Program-made: the position numbers and the translations under genes | Source: Clostridiales bacterium | Lineage (GTDB): Bacteria > Bacillota > Clostridia > Lachnospirales > Lachnospiraceae | Direction of reading: 5' to 3' | DNA: 64,000 nt | Assembly: GCA_012519695.1 (NCBI GenBank) | Contig: JAAYPT010000105.1 | Coordinates: forward strand, 1 to 64,000 | Shown here: positions 44,905 to 53,195 of the stretch, one piece after another | Numbering within the stretch: position 1 is the stretch's first letter | How the letters are laid out: every line of letters begins with the position of its first letter | Notes under the pieces: generated by a model | The model's database searches: none | What the model saw: only the letters and a program-made list of their open reading frames with translations | Told to the model about the DNA's origin: nothing

Positions 44905-46038
44905 ATGATACATTTAGCAGAACCAAATTTAACAGGAAATGAGAGAAAATATTTAAATGAGTGTATAGATACCACGTTTGTATCTTCCGTTGGTGCATTT
45001 GTGAGCAAGTTTGAAGAGGAAGTGGTAAGGGTTACAGAAGCAGATTTTGGAACCGCAGTTTCTTCTGGAACCGCAGGATTACATATGGCATTGAAAGCAG
45101 TTGGAGTGGAAAAGGACGAGCTGGTATGTATTCCTTCTTTTACTTTTATTGCAACAGCGAATGCAGTAATGCATTGTGGGGCACAACCGTGGCTGATTGA
45201 TATTGCAAAGGATTCATGGACCATGGACCCTGATGTATTGGCACAGGAATTGCAGGAAAAGGCAGAGGTAAGAGACGGAAAAGTTTATCACAAGTCCAGC
45301 GGAAAAAGAATTGCAGCAATTATGCCGGTGTATACGTTGGGAATGCCGGCAGATATGGATAAGATAAAGCGTATTGCAGCAGAATATCACCTTCCGGTGG
45401 TTGCCGATGCAGCAGCGGCAATTGGTGCCAGATACAAGGGAAATAATATTGGAAAAATCGCAGATGTTACGGTATTTTCTTTTAATGGCAATAAAACCAT
45501 TACCTGTGGCGGAGGCGGCGCACTTGTTAGCGCAAATCAGCAAATCATTGAAAAGGCACATCATCTGGCAACTACTGCAAGATGCGGTATCGAATACGAG
45601 CATGATATGGTAGGATACAATTATAGAATGACAAATATTCAGGCAGCAGTGGGTTGTGCACAGTTAGAGCGTGTAGACGAATTCGTAGAAAAGAAAAAAT
45701 ACATAAGAGAGTATTACAGTAAACATTTAAGTGGAATTAAAGATATTTCTTTCTTCCCGGAAGTAGAGTGGGCAGAAAGTGCATGCTGGTTTTCCGGTTT
45801 GGTTTTGAGTGATAAGTATGAAGTGAAAAAGGTTTGCGAACTTTTGAAGGAAAAAGGAATTGAAGCAAGAACATTCTGGAAACCGGTACATCAGCAGAAA
45901 CCGTATGTGAATGAAGAACGGTCAGAAATGAAAGTTGCAGACAATCTTTGGAAACATGTATTAACATTACCAAGTTCCACAGGAATTACTGAGGAAGAAT
46001 TAGAGCAGGTTGTTAAGGCGATAAAAGAGATATTTTAG
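44905..46038 (+). CDS. legC: DegT/DnrJ/EryC1 sugar aminotransferase, LegC-like
   Basis: A 377-aa PLP enzyme. VSSVGAFVSKFEEEVVRVTE and AVSSGTAGLHMALKAVGVEK bind the cofactor phosphate, VVADAAAAIGARY holds the PLP Asp, and FSFNGNKTITCGGGGAL holds the Schiff-base Lys. The N-terminus with LAEPNLTGNERKYLNECIDT matches LegC-type transferases of the legionaminic pathway, which aminate the 4-keto sugar made by LegB. It precedes LegH-, LegI- and LegG-like genes in the usual pathway set. Confidence 0.82.
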   Translation: MIHLAEPNLTGNERKYLNECIDTTFVSSVGAFVSKFEEEVVRVTEADFGTAVSSGTAGLHMALKAVGVEKDELVCIPSFTFIATANAVMHCGAQPWLIDIAKDSWTMDPDVLAQELQEKAEVRDGKVYHKSSGKRIAAIMPVYTLGMPADMDKIKRIAAEYHLPVVADAAAAIGARYKGNNIGKIADVTVFSFNGNKTITCGGGGALVSANQQIIEKAHHLATTARCGIEYEHDMVGYNYRMTNIQAAVGCAQLERVDEFVEKKKYIREYYSKHLSGIKDISFFPEVEWAESACWFSGLVLSDKYEVKKVCELLKEKGIEARTFWKPVHQQKPYVNEERSEMKVADNLWKHVLTLPSSTGITEEELEQVVKAIKEIF

Positions 46039-46063
46039 TTGTGTGAACTTGAGATAGGAGTAT

Positions 46064-46717
46064 ATGGTGGAAGATATTATTCTATTGGGATTTGGCGGAC
46101 ATGCCAAAAGTGTCATAGATACCATTGAAAAGCAAAATAAGTATCAGATTGTTGGATTTACCGATAAAAGCCGGGACAAAGTATATAAAAAATATCAAAC
46201 AATCGGGACAGACGATGATTTGGAGAAGATTTTTCAAAAAGGAGTGAAAAATGCTTTTATAACCATTGGGTATTTGGGAGATTCCGCGATAAGAAAACAA
46301 TTATTTTATCGTCTAAAAGAAATTGGCTACCATATACCGGTGATTGTTGATGATACAGCAGTGATTGCAACAGATGCAAGAATCGGAGAAGGAACGTATG
46401 TAGGTAAAAATGCAGTCATAAACTCCGATGCCAGTGTGGGAAAAATGTGCATTGTTAATACGGGAGCTATTGTAGAACATGATTGTGTGGTAGGTGATTT
46501 TTCTCATGTTGCAGTGGGAGCGGTTGTGTGTGGTATGTCAAAAGTCGGAGCAGAGACATTAATAGGTGCAAATGCTACTGTGATACAGTGTATGGACGTT
46601 GGAAATCAATCAAAAGTCGGAGCAGGAGCGATTGTATTAAAACAGGTGCCTGACAATACAACGGTAAGTGGCGTTTGGAAAGGAAGCAAGCAGCAGAGAG
46701 GTGACGGAAGTGAATAG
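46064..46717 (+). CDS. legH: Sugar acetyltransferase of NeuD/PglD type, LegH-like
   Basis: A 217-aa protein. The N-terminal PglD-type Rossmann-like domain (LLGFGGHAKSVIDTIEKQNK, residues 7-26) is followed by a left-handed beta-helix (VIATDARIGEGTYVGKNAVI, GAIVEHDCVVGDFSHVAVGA with the catalytic His). It would N-acetylate the amine set by the LegC-like enzyme. The Shine-Dalgarno is unusually close to the ATG (about 3 nt), so a GTG at 46067 is an alternative. It overlaps the next gene by 8 bp. Confidence 0.85.
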   Translation: MVEDIILLGFGGHAKSVIDTIEKQNKYQIVGFTDKSRDKVYKKYQTIGTDDDLEKIFQKGVKNAFITIGYLGDSAIRKQLFYRLKEIGYHIPVIVDDTAVIATDARIGEGTYVGKNAVINSDASVGKMCIVNTGAIVEHDCVVGDFSHVAVGAVVCGMSKVGAETLIGANATVIQCMDVGNQSKVGAGAIVLKQVPDNTTVSGVWKGSKQQRGDGSE

Positions 46718-47708
46718 GGTATATATTATTGCAGAAGCAGGTGTAAATCACAATGGAAATATTGATATTGCAAAACAACTCATTGATGTAGCAGCGAAAG
46801 CGGGAGTAGATGCCGTTAAATTCCAAACATTTAAAACGGAGAGTCTGGTATGCAAAGATGCAAAAAAAGCAGAATATCAGACGGAAACTACAGATAAGGC
46901 AGAGTCGCAGTTTGAAATGTTAAAAAAACTAGAACTGACGCTAGATATGCATAAAGAATTAATAGAGTATTGCAAGCAAAAGAATGTTACATTTTTATCT
47001 ACTCCGTTTGATTTGGAAAGCATTGACTTGCTGGAACAATTAGGAATGGAAGTGTATAAGATTCCATCCGGAGAGATTACCAATTATCCATATTTAAAGA
47101 AAATAGGTCATACGGGTAAAAAGGTAATTATGTCCACGGGAATGAGTAGTATTGAGGAAGTAAGACAGGCAGTAAAAGTTTTAAAGGAAAATGGTAGTAA
47201 GGAAGTAGTGGTACTTCATTGCAATACCGAATATCCAACTCCGATGTCAGATGTTAATTTGAAGGCAATGCTTACCTTGAAGGAAGAATTGGGATTAGAA
47301 GTAGGATATTCTGATCATACCAAAGGAATTGAAGTTCCCATTGCAGCAACCGCTTTGGGTGCAACTGTAATAGAGAAACATTTTACGTTGGATAAAAACA
47401 TGGTAGGACCTGACCACAAAGCAAGCTTAGAGCCGGAAGAATTAAAGCAGATGGTACAGGCAATCCGAAATATCGAAAAGGCATTAGGCGATGGTAAAAA
47501 AGAACCATCCCAATCAGAGAAAAAGAATATTCAGGTGGTACGAAAAAGTATTGTTGCAAAGTGTGATATATCAGCAGGAGAAACTTTTTCAGAGGATAAT
47601 ATTACCACGAAAAGACCGGGAACAGGAATCAATCCGATGAATTGGGAAAAAGTCATCGGAAAGAAGGCAAAGAAAAATTTTAAGGTAGATGAGTTGATAG
47701 AGTTATAA
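46710..47708 (+). CDS. legI: NeuB-family nonulosonic acid synthase, LegI-like
   Basis: A 332-aa protein starting at GTG (46710), with GAGGTG 6 nt upstream inside the end of the previous gene. VYIIAEAGVNHNGNIDIAKQ (residues 4-23) is the NeuB start. VDAVKFQTFKTESLV, FLSTPFDLESIDLLEQLGME, YKIPSGEITNYPYLKKI and MSTGMSSIEEV follow. The C-terminal SAF/antifreeze-like domain includes RKSIVAKCDISAGETFSEDN and ITTKRPGTGINPM. It condenses phosphoenolpyruvate with a 6-carbon amino-sugar to make a 9-carbon nonulosonic acid. Both domains are intact. Confidence 0.92.
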   Translation: MNRVYIIAEAGVNHNGNIDIAKQLIDVAAKAGVDAVKFQTFKTESLVCKDAKKAEYQTETTDKAESQFEMLKKLELTLDMHKELIEYCKQKNVTFLSTPFDLESIDLLEQLGMEVYKIPSGEITNYPYLKKIGHTGKKVIMSTGMSSIEEVRQAVKVLKENGSKEVVVLHCNTEYPTPMSDVNLKAMLTLKEELGLEVGYSDHTKGIEVPIAATALGATVIEKHFTLDKNMVGPDHKASLEPEELKQMVQAIRNIEKALGDGKKEPSQSEKKNIQVVRKSIVAKCDISAGETFSEDNITTKRPGTGINPMNWEKVIGKKAKKNFKVDELIEL

Positions 47709-47724
47709 ATGGAGGAAAAATAAA

Positions 47725-48740
47725 GTGAATGCAAAATTTTCTAATATAGTAAATCAGAACAGACATGAGTTACAGGAAGTGTTACCTTTAGAAACCCCAT
47801 ATTCTATGTTTGTTGATGTTTGTAATGCTTGTAATTTTAAATGTAAATTTTGTGCAATTCAATATGCAGATAGAAAGTTGCCATTTAAAAAAATGTGTAT
47901 GGAATACGATCTTTTCAAAAAAGTGATAAATGATATAAAAGCATTTCCATCTCCGTTGAAGATGCTAAGATTAGCGGCAAATGGAGAGCCATTGATGAAT
48001 AAGAGATTACCAGAAATGATAAAGTATGCAAAGGATGCAGGCGTTGCAGACCATATAGAGATTGTTACGAATGCAAGTTTATTATCTCCGGAATTAAATA
48101 GGAAGTTGGTGGAAGCTGGCTTAGACAGAATTCGTATTTCTATTGAAGAAATTGATGCAGAAGGTTATTATCGAATGTCTGGAGTTAAAATTGATTGGGA
48201 AAAATTTGTTGACAATATTCGTAATTTTTATGAAAATCGTGGACAATGTGAAGTATATATTAAGACGGTAGATGCAGCAGTAGAAAGTGATGAAAAGAAA
48301 GAAAAATTTCTTTCTACATTTGGAAATATTTGTGACAGTATTAATATTGAACATGTTATTCCGATATGGGCTGGATATAGTGAAATTAATGATGACTTTT
48401 CTATAGAAAATGTAGAGGGATTACATGGTCATGCTATACAAGGTGTAGATGTATGTCCATTTCCATTTTATAGCTGTGTAATAAATCCTGATGGTGAGAT
48501 TACTATTTGTTGTAATGATTGGGAAAGAAAAAAAGTATGGGAAATGTAAAAACAGAGAGCATATATGATGTGTGGAATGGACCAAAGTATTATTATTTTT
48601 TAACAGAAATGCTGAAAAATGGTAGGAAAAAGAGTTGTCCAGAAGTATGTGCTAAATGTGAATATCCTTGTTACGATGCAGTAGACCATTTAGATCCTTA
48701 TCGTGAAGAGGTTTTAAAAAAATTTATAGACAGGAATTGA
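47725..48740 (+). CDS. Radical SAM/SPASM-domain enzyme, split by a -1 frameshift
   Basis: The first frame starts at GTG (47725, GGAGG 9 nt upstream) and runs 274 residues. CNACNFKCKFC holds the CxxxCxxC 4Fe-4S site of radical SAM enzymes (residues 31-41). It ends soon after CVINPDGEITICCNDWERKK, the start of a SPASM domain. The rest of SPASM, MGNVKTESIYDVWNGPKYYY then CPEVCAKCEYPCYD, lies in the -1 frame to 48740. Slipping back one base on the A7 run at 48528-48534 restores a continuous protein of about 338 aa. Loss of one A, a programmed -1 shift, or a sequence error are all possible. It sits between legI and legG, so it may tailor the nonulosonic acid precursor. Confidence 0.78.
48528..48534 (+). 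promoter_or_regulatory. Slippery heptamer A AAA AAA in the radical SAM gene
   Basis: In the zero frame the codons are AGA AAA AAA GTA, so the run reads A AAA AAA, a known -1 frameshift heptamer type. After a -1 slip the ribosome reads AGT ATG GGA and continues the SPASM domain. The zero frame stops five codons after the run. No strong downstream stem was found by eye. Confidence 0.45.
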
Positions 48741-48744
48741 TAGA

Positions 48745-49911
48745 ATGGGGAAAAAAATATGTGTAGTAACGGGAACAAGAGCAGAATATGGATTATTAAA
48801 ACCAATTATTGAAAAAGTACATCAATCGGAAGAATTGACATTACAATTGGTGGTGACGGGAATGCATCTTTCACCGGAATTTGGTTTGACATATAAGGAA
48901 ATCGAAAAGGATGGTTATCCCATTTGTACCAAGATAGAAATGCTTTTAAGTTCTGATACCACAGTAGGTATAACAAAGTCTATGGGAGTTGCATTGATGG
49001 GATTTGCGGACTGTTTTGAACAGCAAAGACCGGATATACTTATAGTATTGGGAGACAGGTATGAAATATTCATGGCGGTTTCGGCTGCGATGATAGCCAG
49101 AATACCCATTGCGCACATTCATGGGGGCGAATTGACAGAAGGACTTATTGATGAGGCAATCAGACATTCTATAACCAAAATGAGCCAGTTGCATTTTACA
49201 ACAACAGAGGAATATCGGAATCGGGTAATACAGTTAGGCGAGCAGCCTTCAAGAGTTTATAATGTGGGAGCACTAGGTGTCGAAAATATTAAAAATATAA
49301 AACTGTTAGAGAAAGCAGAACTGGAAAAACGGTTAGAATTTACATTTTCGGATAAGACCATTCTGGTTACTTACCACCCGGTTACATTAGAAAATGCCAC
49401 ATCAAAAGAGCAGTTTGAAAATGTGCTAAATGTTTTGGAGAAACATAAGGAATTAAAAATTATTTTTACAAAAAGTAATTCGGATACGGACGGAAGAATT
49501 ATTAATCAGATGATAGATGAGTTTGCGAAGGTGAATCCGGAACGGTGCGTAGTATTTACCTCTATGGGACAGTTACGTTACTTAAGTGCTTTGCAATTTT
49601 GTACAGCAGTAATGGGAAACTCCTCAAGTGGTATTATTGAAGTTCCTTCTTTTGGGATTCCGACGATTAATATCGGAGAGCGGCAAAGGGGAAGAGTTTG
49701 TGCCGAGACAGTCATAAATTGTGGAAATGGTACAGAAGAAATTGAAGAGGCATTGCAACAGGCATTGTCCGTAGAGTTTAGGAATGCTATTCGTTATTGT
49801 AAAAATCCTTATGAGGGAGAAAATACCTCAGAGAAGATAATAGAAATTGTAAAACATAGTCTGAATCAGGGAATAGAGGTTAAGAAAAAGTTTTATGATA
49901 TGGGAGAATAG
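48745..49911 (+). CDS. legG: Hydrolysing sugar-nucleotide 2-epimerase (NeuC/LegG-like)
   Basis: A 388-aa GT-B-fold epimerase. KKICVVTGTRAEYGLLKPII (residues 3-22) is the NeuC/LegG start. VLGDRYEIFMAVSAAMIARI, IAHIHGGELTEGLIDEAIRH and MGNSSSGIIEVPSFGIPTIN carry active-site and nucleotide contacts. It releases the nucleotide and inverts C2 to give the 6-carbon substrate for the NeuB-like synthase. The GDP- versus UDP-form is inferred from the PtmE-like gene. Confidence 0.88.
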   Translation: MGKKICVVTGTRAEYGLLKPIIEKVHQSEELTLQLVVTGMHLSPEFGLTYKEIEKDGYPICTKIEMLLSSDTTVGITKSMGVALMGFADCFEQQRPDILIVLGDRYEIFMAVSAAMIARIPIAHIHGGELTEGLIDEAIRHSITKMSQLHFTTTEEYRNRVIQLGEQPSRVYNVGALGVENIKNIKLLEKAELEKRLEFTFSDKTILVTYHPVTLENATSKEQFENVLNVLEKHKELKIIFTKSNSDTDGRIINQMIDEFAKVNPERCVVFTSMGQLRYLSALQFCTAVMGNSSSGIIEVPSFGIPTINIGERQRGRVCAETVINCGNGTEEIEEALQQALSVEFRNAIRYCKNPYEGENTSEKIIEIVKHSLNQGIEVKKKFYDMGE

Positions 49912-49913
49912 GT

Positions 49914-50798
49914 ATGAGAATTGTATTTGTTGGTTGTGTAAAGTCATCAGAAATCTTTTTAAAAAAGTTAATTGATACAAGAGCAGATATTGTGGGGGTA
50001 ATAGCCAAAAAAGAGTCAAAGTTTAATTCAGATTTTGTTGATATGGGCTTCATTTGTGAAGCAAATAATATTGATTATTTGTATGTAAAAAATATCAATG
50101 ATGCAGAGACGAAAGATTATATAAAAAAGAAAGAACCGGATATGATTTTGTGCTTGGGCTGGTCACAACTTTTGGATGAGGAAGTATTAAACATACCGAA
50201 AATAGGTAGTATCGGATTTCATCCGGCAGCCCTGCCAAATAATCGCGGAAGACATCCGTTAATATGGGCATTGGCATTAGGATTGCAAAGTACGGCATCT
50301 ACACTGTTTTTAATGGATGCGAAAGCGGATACAGGAGTAATTGTTTCACAAAAACCGGTCATTATTGACTATGAAGACGATGCATCTACGTTATATGATA
50401 AAGTTATGAAAGTTGCAGCAAATCAGTTAGAAGAAGTACTGGATGCTTTTGAACATGGTACGGTGCATCTGATTCCACAGGATTTGTCTAAAGGAAATTC
50501 CTGGAGAAAAAGAGGAAAGTGTGACGGTCAGATTGATTGGAGAATGTCAAGCAGAAGTATTTATAATTTAGTTAGGGCATTGACCAAGCCATATGTGGGA
50601 GCGCATTTCGTATACGGTGATAAGGAATATAAAGTTTGGAAGGTAAGAGAAATTGTTACTAAAGAGTACGAGAATATTGAGCCGGGTAAAGTTATTTCCG
50701 TAAAGAGTAAAAATAATTTTACAGTTAAGGCAGGAGAAAATGTAATAGAAGTTTTGACGTGCGATGATATAGAGCTAAATGAAGGAGAATATTTATGA
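49914..50798 (+). CDS. Sugar N-formyltransferase (FMT-like fold)
   Basis: A 294-aa protein. IGFHPAALPNNRGRHPLIWA near residue 102 holds the catalytic His and the R-G-R-H-P segment of sugar formyltransferases; FLMDAKADTGVIV near residue 140 holds the catalytic Asp. The Asn that usually precedes the His (N-x-H) is Gly here, which as far as I recall is normal for this subgroup. A C-terminal FMT_C-like part follows (YNLVRALTKPYVGAHFVYGD). The family uses N10-formyltetrahydrofolate to N-formylate amino-sugars. Its neighbour is a deacetylase, so the pair could exchange acetyl for formyl. Confidence 0.8.
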   Translation: MRIVFVGCVKSSEIFLKKLIDTRADIVGVIAKKESKFNSDFVDMGFICEANNIDYLYVKNINDAETKDYIKKKEPDMILCLGWSQLLDEEVLNIPKIGSIGFHPAALPNNRGRHPLIWALALGLQSTASTLFLMDAKADTGVIVSQKPVIIDYEDDASTLYDKVMKVAANQLEEVLDAFEHGTVHLIPQDLSKGNSWRKRGKCDGQIDWRMSSRSIYNLVRALTKPYVGAHFVYGDKEYKVWKVREIVTKEYENIEPGKVISVKSKNNFTVKAGENVIEVLTCDDIELNEGEYL

Positions 50799-51454
50799 AT
50801 GTATTAGTGGTATCCCCACATCCGGATGATGAGACATTAGGTGCAGGTGGAACAATTTTAAGGTTAAAAGAAGAGGGAAACAAGATATTCTGGCTTAATA
50901 TTACAGGAATGACAAAAGGTGGAATATTTTCCGAAGAAATGCAGGAGAGACGCAAGGAACAGTTAAAAAAAATAGAAGATTTCTATAAATTTGAAGGGAC
51001 ATACAACCTGAATTTGCCGACTGCTCAACTGGATAGTTATAATACTTCAGATGCAATAGATAAAATCAGAGAAGTATTTACAAAGGTGCAACCGGAAATG
51101 TTAATTTTACCGGATTACAACGATGCACATTCAGATCATAAGAAAGTTTTTGAATGGTGCTATTCCTGTTCTAAGGTTTTCAGATTTCCATATATTAAGA
51201 AAATTATGACAATGGAAATTGTATCAGAAACAGATTTTGGAAAGCCGGAAAATCCGTTTATTCCAAATTTTTATGTAGATATTACGGAGTATCTGGAAAA
51301 GAAAATTAATGCTTTAAATATTTATGATACAGAACTGGGAGAGCCACCATTTCCAAGAAGTATTGAACATGTAAAGGCATTGGCAACCGTGCGTGGTGCA
51401 GCAGCGGGTGTAAAATATGCAGAGACATTCAGAATGATTAAGTATATCATGTAA
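50795..51454 (+). CDS. PIG-L family deacetylase
   Basis: A 219-aa protein of normal length. VVSPHPDDETLGAGGTILRL (residues 5-24) is the PHPDD zinc and base motif, and LPDYNDAHSDHKKVFEW near residue 105 supplies the H-x-D-H zinc ligand. These enzymes remove N-acetyl groups from GlcNAc-type sugars. It overlaps the formyltransferase gene by ATGA, which implies that they act on the same sugar. Confidence 0.88.
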   Translation: MNVLVVSPHPDDETLGAGGTILRLKEEGNKIFWLNITGMTKGGIFSEEMQERRKEQLKKIEDFYKFEGTYNLNLPTAQLDSYNTSDAIDKIREVFTKVQPEMLILPDYNDAHSDHKKVFEWCYSCSKVFRFPYIKKIMTMEIVSETDFGKPENPFIPNFYVDITEYLEKKINALNIYDTELGEPPFPRSIEHVKALATVRGAAAGVKYAETFRMIKYIM

Positions 51455-51469
51455 AGTGAGGGAAATAGG

Positions 51470-52450
51470 ATGAAAAAAGTTTTAGTTACAGGTGCAGATG
51501 GATTTATCGGAAGTCATCTTACAGAAAGTTTATTAGAAAAAGGATATGATGTAAAGGCATTTACTATGTATAATTCCTTTAATACATGGGGATGGTTGGA
51601 TACATTACCAAAGGAAAAATTAGACCAGATAGAAATTTTTAGTGGAGATGTAAGAGACCCGAATGGAGTAAGAGAAGCAATGAAAGGAGTAGATGGAGTA
51701 TTTCATCTTGCAGCTTTGATTGCAATTCCATTTAGTTATCATTCTCCGGATTCTTATGTAGATACCAATATTAAAGGAACCCTAAATGTATTGCAGGCAG
51801 CACGGGAGCTGGAAACAGAAAGAATTATGGTTACATCAACCTCGGAAGTATATGGTACAGCACAGTATGTTCCCATTGATGAAAAACATCCATTTCAGGG
51901 ACAATCTCCATATTCTGCAACAAAGATTGGTGCAGATAGATTAGCAGAAAGTTTTTATCGTAGCTTTAATCTTCCGGTATCAATTGTCAGACCGTTTAAT
52001 ACATATGGTCCAAGACAATCTGCCAGAGCGGTTATTCCTACCATTATAACCCAGTTATTAGCAGGAAAAAGTGAAATTCAGTTAGGTTCTTTAACACCAA
52101 CCAGAGATTTCAATTTTGTAAAAGATACGGCGGCAGGATTTATTGCCATTGCAGAATCAGATAAGACAATCGGAGAAGAGATTAATATCGCAACACAGCA
52201 GGAAATTTCTATTGGAGATTTAGCACAGGAAATTATTCGACAAATCAATCCAAGCGCAAAGATTATTTGTGATGAGCAACGTTTAAGACCGGAAAAAAGC
52301 GAGGTTAATCGTTTGCTTGGTGCCAATGAGAAAATAAAGAGATTAACAAACTGGACACCAAAGTATACCTTTGAAGAAGGTATCAAAGAGACTATAGCAT
52401 GGCTTCGCGAGAATTTAGATAAGTATAAGACAGATATATATAACGTATAG
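51470..52450 (+). CDS. legB: Sugar-nucleotide 4,6-dehydratase, LegB-like
   Basis: A 326-aa extended SDR. KKVLVTGADGFIGSHLTESL gives GxxGxxG; TSTSEVYGTA supplies Thr and Glu of the dehydratase triad and YSATK is Y-x-x-x-K near residue 146; FNTYGPRQSARAVIPTIITQ and LTPTRDFNFVKDTAAGF are typical of the family. Similar to Campylobacter Cj1319/LegB, the GDP-GlcNAc 4,6-dehydratase that opens the legionaminic pathway. It is placed after the later-step enzymes. Confidence 0.82.
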   Translation: MKKVLVTGADGFIGSHLTESLLEKGYDVKAFTMYNSFNTWGWLDTLPKEKLDQIEIFSGDVRDPNGVREAMKGVDGVFHLAALIAIPFSYHSPDSYVDTNIKGTLNVLQAARELETERIMVTSTSEVYGTAQYVPIDEKHPFQGQSPYSATKIGADRLAESFYRSFNLPVSIVRPFNTYGPRQSARAVIPTIITQLLAGKSEIQLGSLTPTRDFNFVKDTAAGFIAIAESDKTIGEEINIATQQEISIGDLAQEIIRQINPSAKIICDEQRLRPEKSEVNRLLGANEKIKRLTNWTPKYTFEEGIKETIAWLRENLDKYKTDIYNV

Positions 52451-52474
52451 AGCGAAAAAGGAAGTAAGAATGCT

Positions 52475-53170
52475 ATGATATTAACATTGACAAAGAACGA
52501 ATTGAGAAATTATTTAGGAAAACAATTAGAAAACTTTTTTCCGGATGGATTGACCGAGAAATATTATAAGGGAAGAGATATTGACCTTGCCTTAGATTTG
52601 GCATTGCAACGGACAGAAAATTGTTTTAAACATATTAATAATGCGGCATACAGTGATGAAAAGGGACAGACCTATTTTTCACATTTGCACTCGGATCAGT
52701 ATTCTCAGTTCTTATACTTTTTTATGAATAGCCTGTGGCAGGAGTCAGAAAATAAAAATATTTGTGATAAAATTATTTTATTGAACAGAACGCTAAACAG
52801 TATATTTGTATCATATAAGTGTGCACTACCGGACATTTTTTTCTTTGGACATCCGGTAGGTACTATATTAGGAAATGCTAAATATTCGGATTATTTATAT
52901 GTATCTCAGAATGTAACCGTGAATACTGGAAAAAATGAGAAAAAAAGTTTAACACCTGAGTTGGGAAAAGGGTTGTATTTAGCAGCAGGAGCCAAGATTA
53001 TAGGCGAAGAGAGAGTCGGCGATAGAGTGGCAATCGGTGTGGATGCGGTTGTATATAAGCAAGAAATAGGCGATGATAAACTGGTAATTCGAGATGAGAC
53101 AGGCAATATTGTAATAAAAGAAAATAAAAAATGTATACAACAATCTTTATTTAGAACAACCATAAAGTGA
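52475..53170 (+). CDS. Hexapeptide acetyltransferase, serine-acetyltransferase-like
   Basis: A 231-aa protein. A helical N-terminal half (FFPDGLTEKYYKGRDIDLAL, HLHSDQYSQFLYFFMNSLWQ) precedes a short left-handed beta-helix (DIFFFGHPVGTILGNAKYSD, LYLAAGAKIIGEERVGDRVA, IGVDAVVY). The layout resembles CysE-type and Cj1321-like transferases found beside legionaminic genes. Acetylation of a sugar or of an amino-acid side group is likely. AAGGAAG lies about 10 nt before the ATG. Confidence 0.7.
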   Translation: MILTLTKNELRNYLGKQLENFFPDGLTEKYYKGRDIDLALDLALQRTENCFKHINNAAYSDEKGQTYFSHLHSDQYSQFLYFFMNSLWQESENKNICDKIILLNRTLNSIFVSYKCALPDIFFFGHPVGTILGNAKYSDYLYVSQNVTVNTGKNEKKSLTPELGKGLYLAAGAKIIGEERVGDRVAIGVDAVVYKQEIGDDKLVIRDETGNIVIKENKKCIQQSLFRTTIK

Positions 53171-53195
53171 TTGGAAGAATAAGAGGAATATAACT

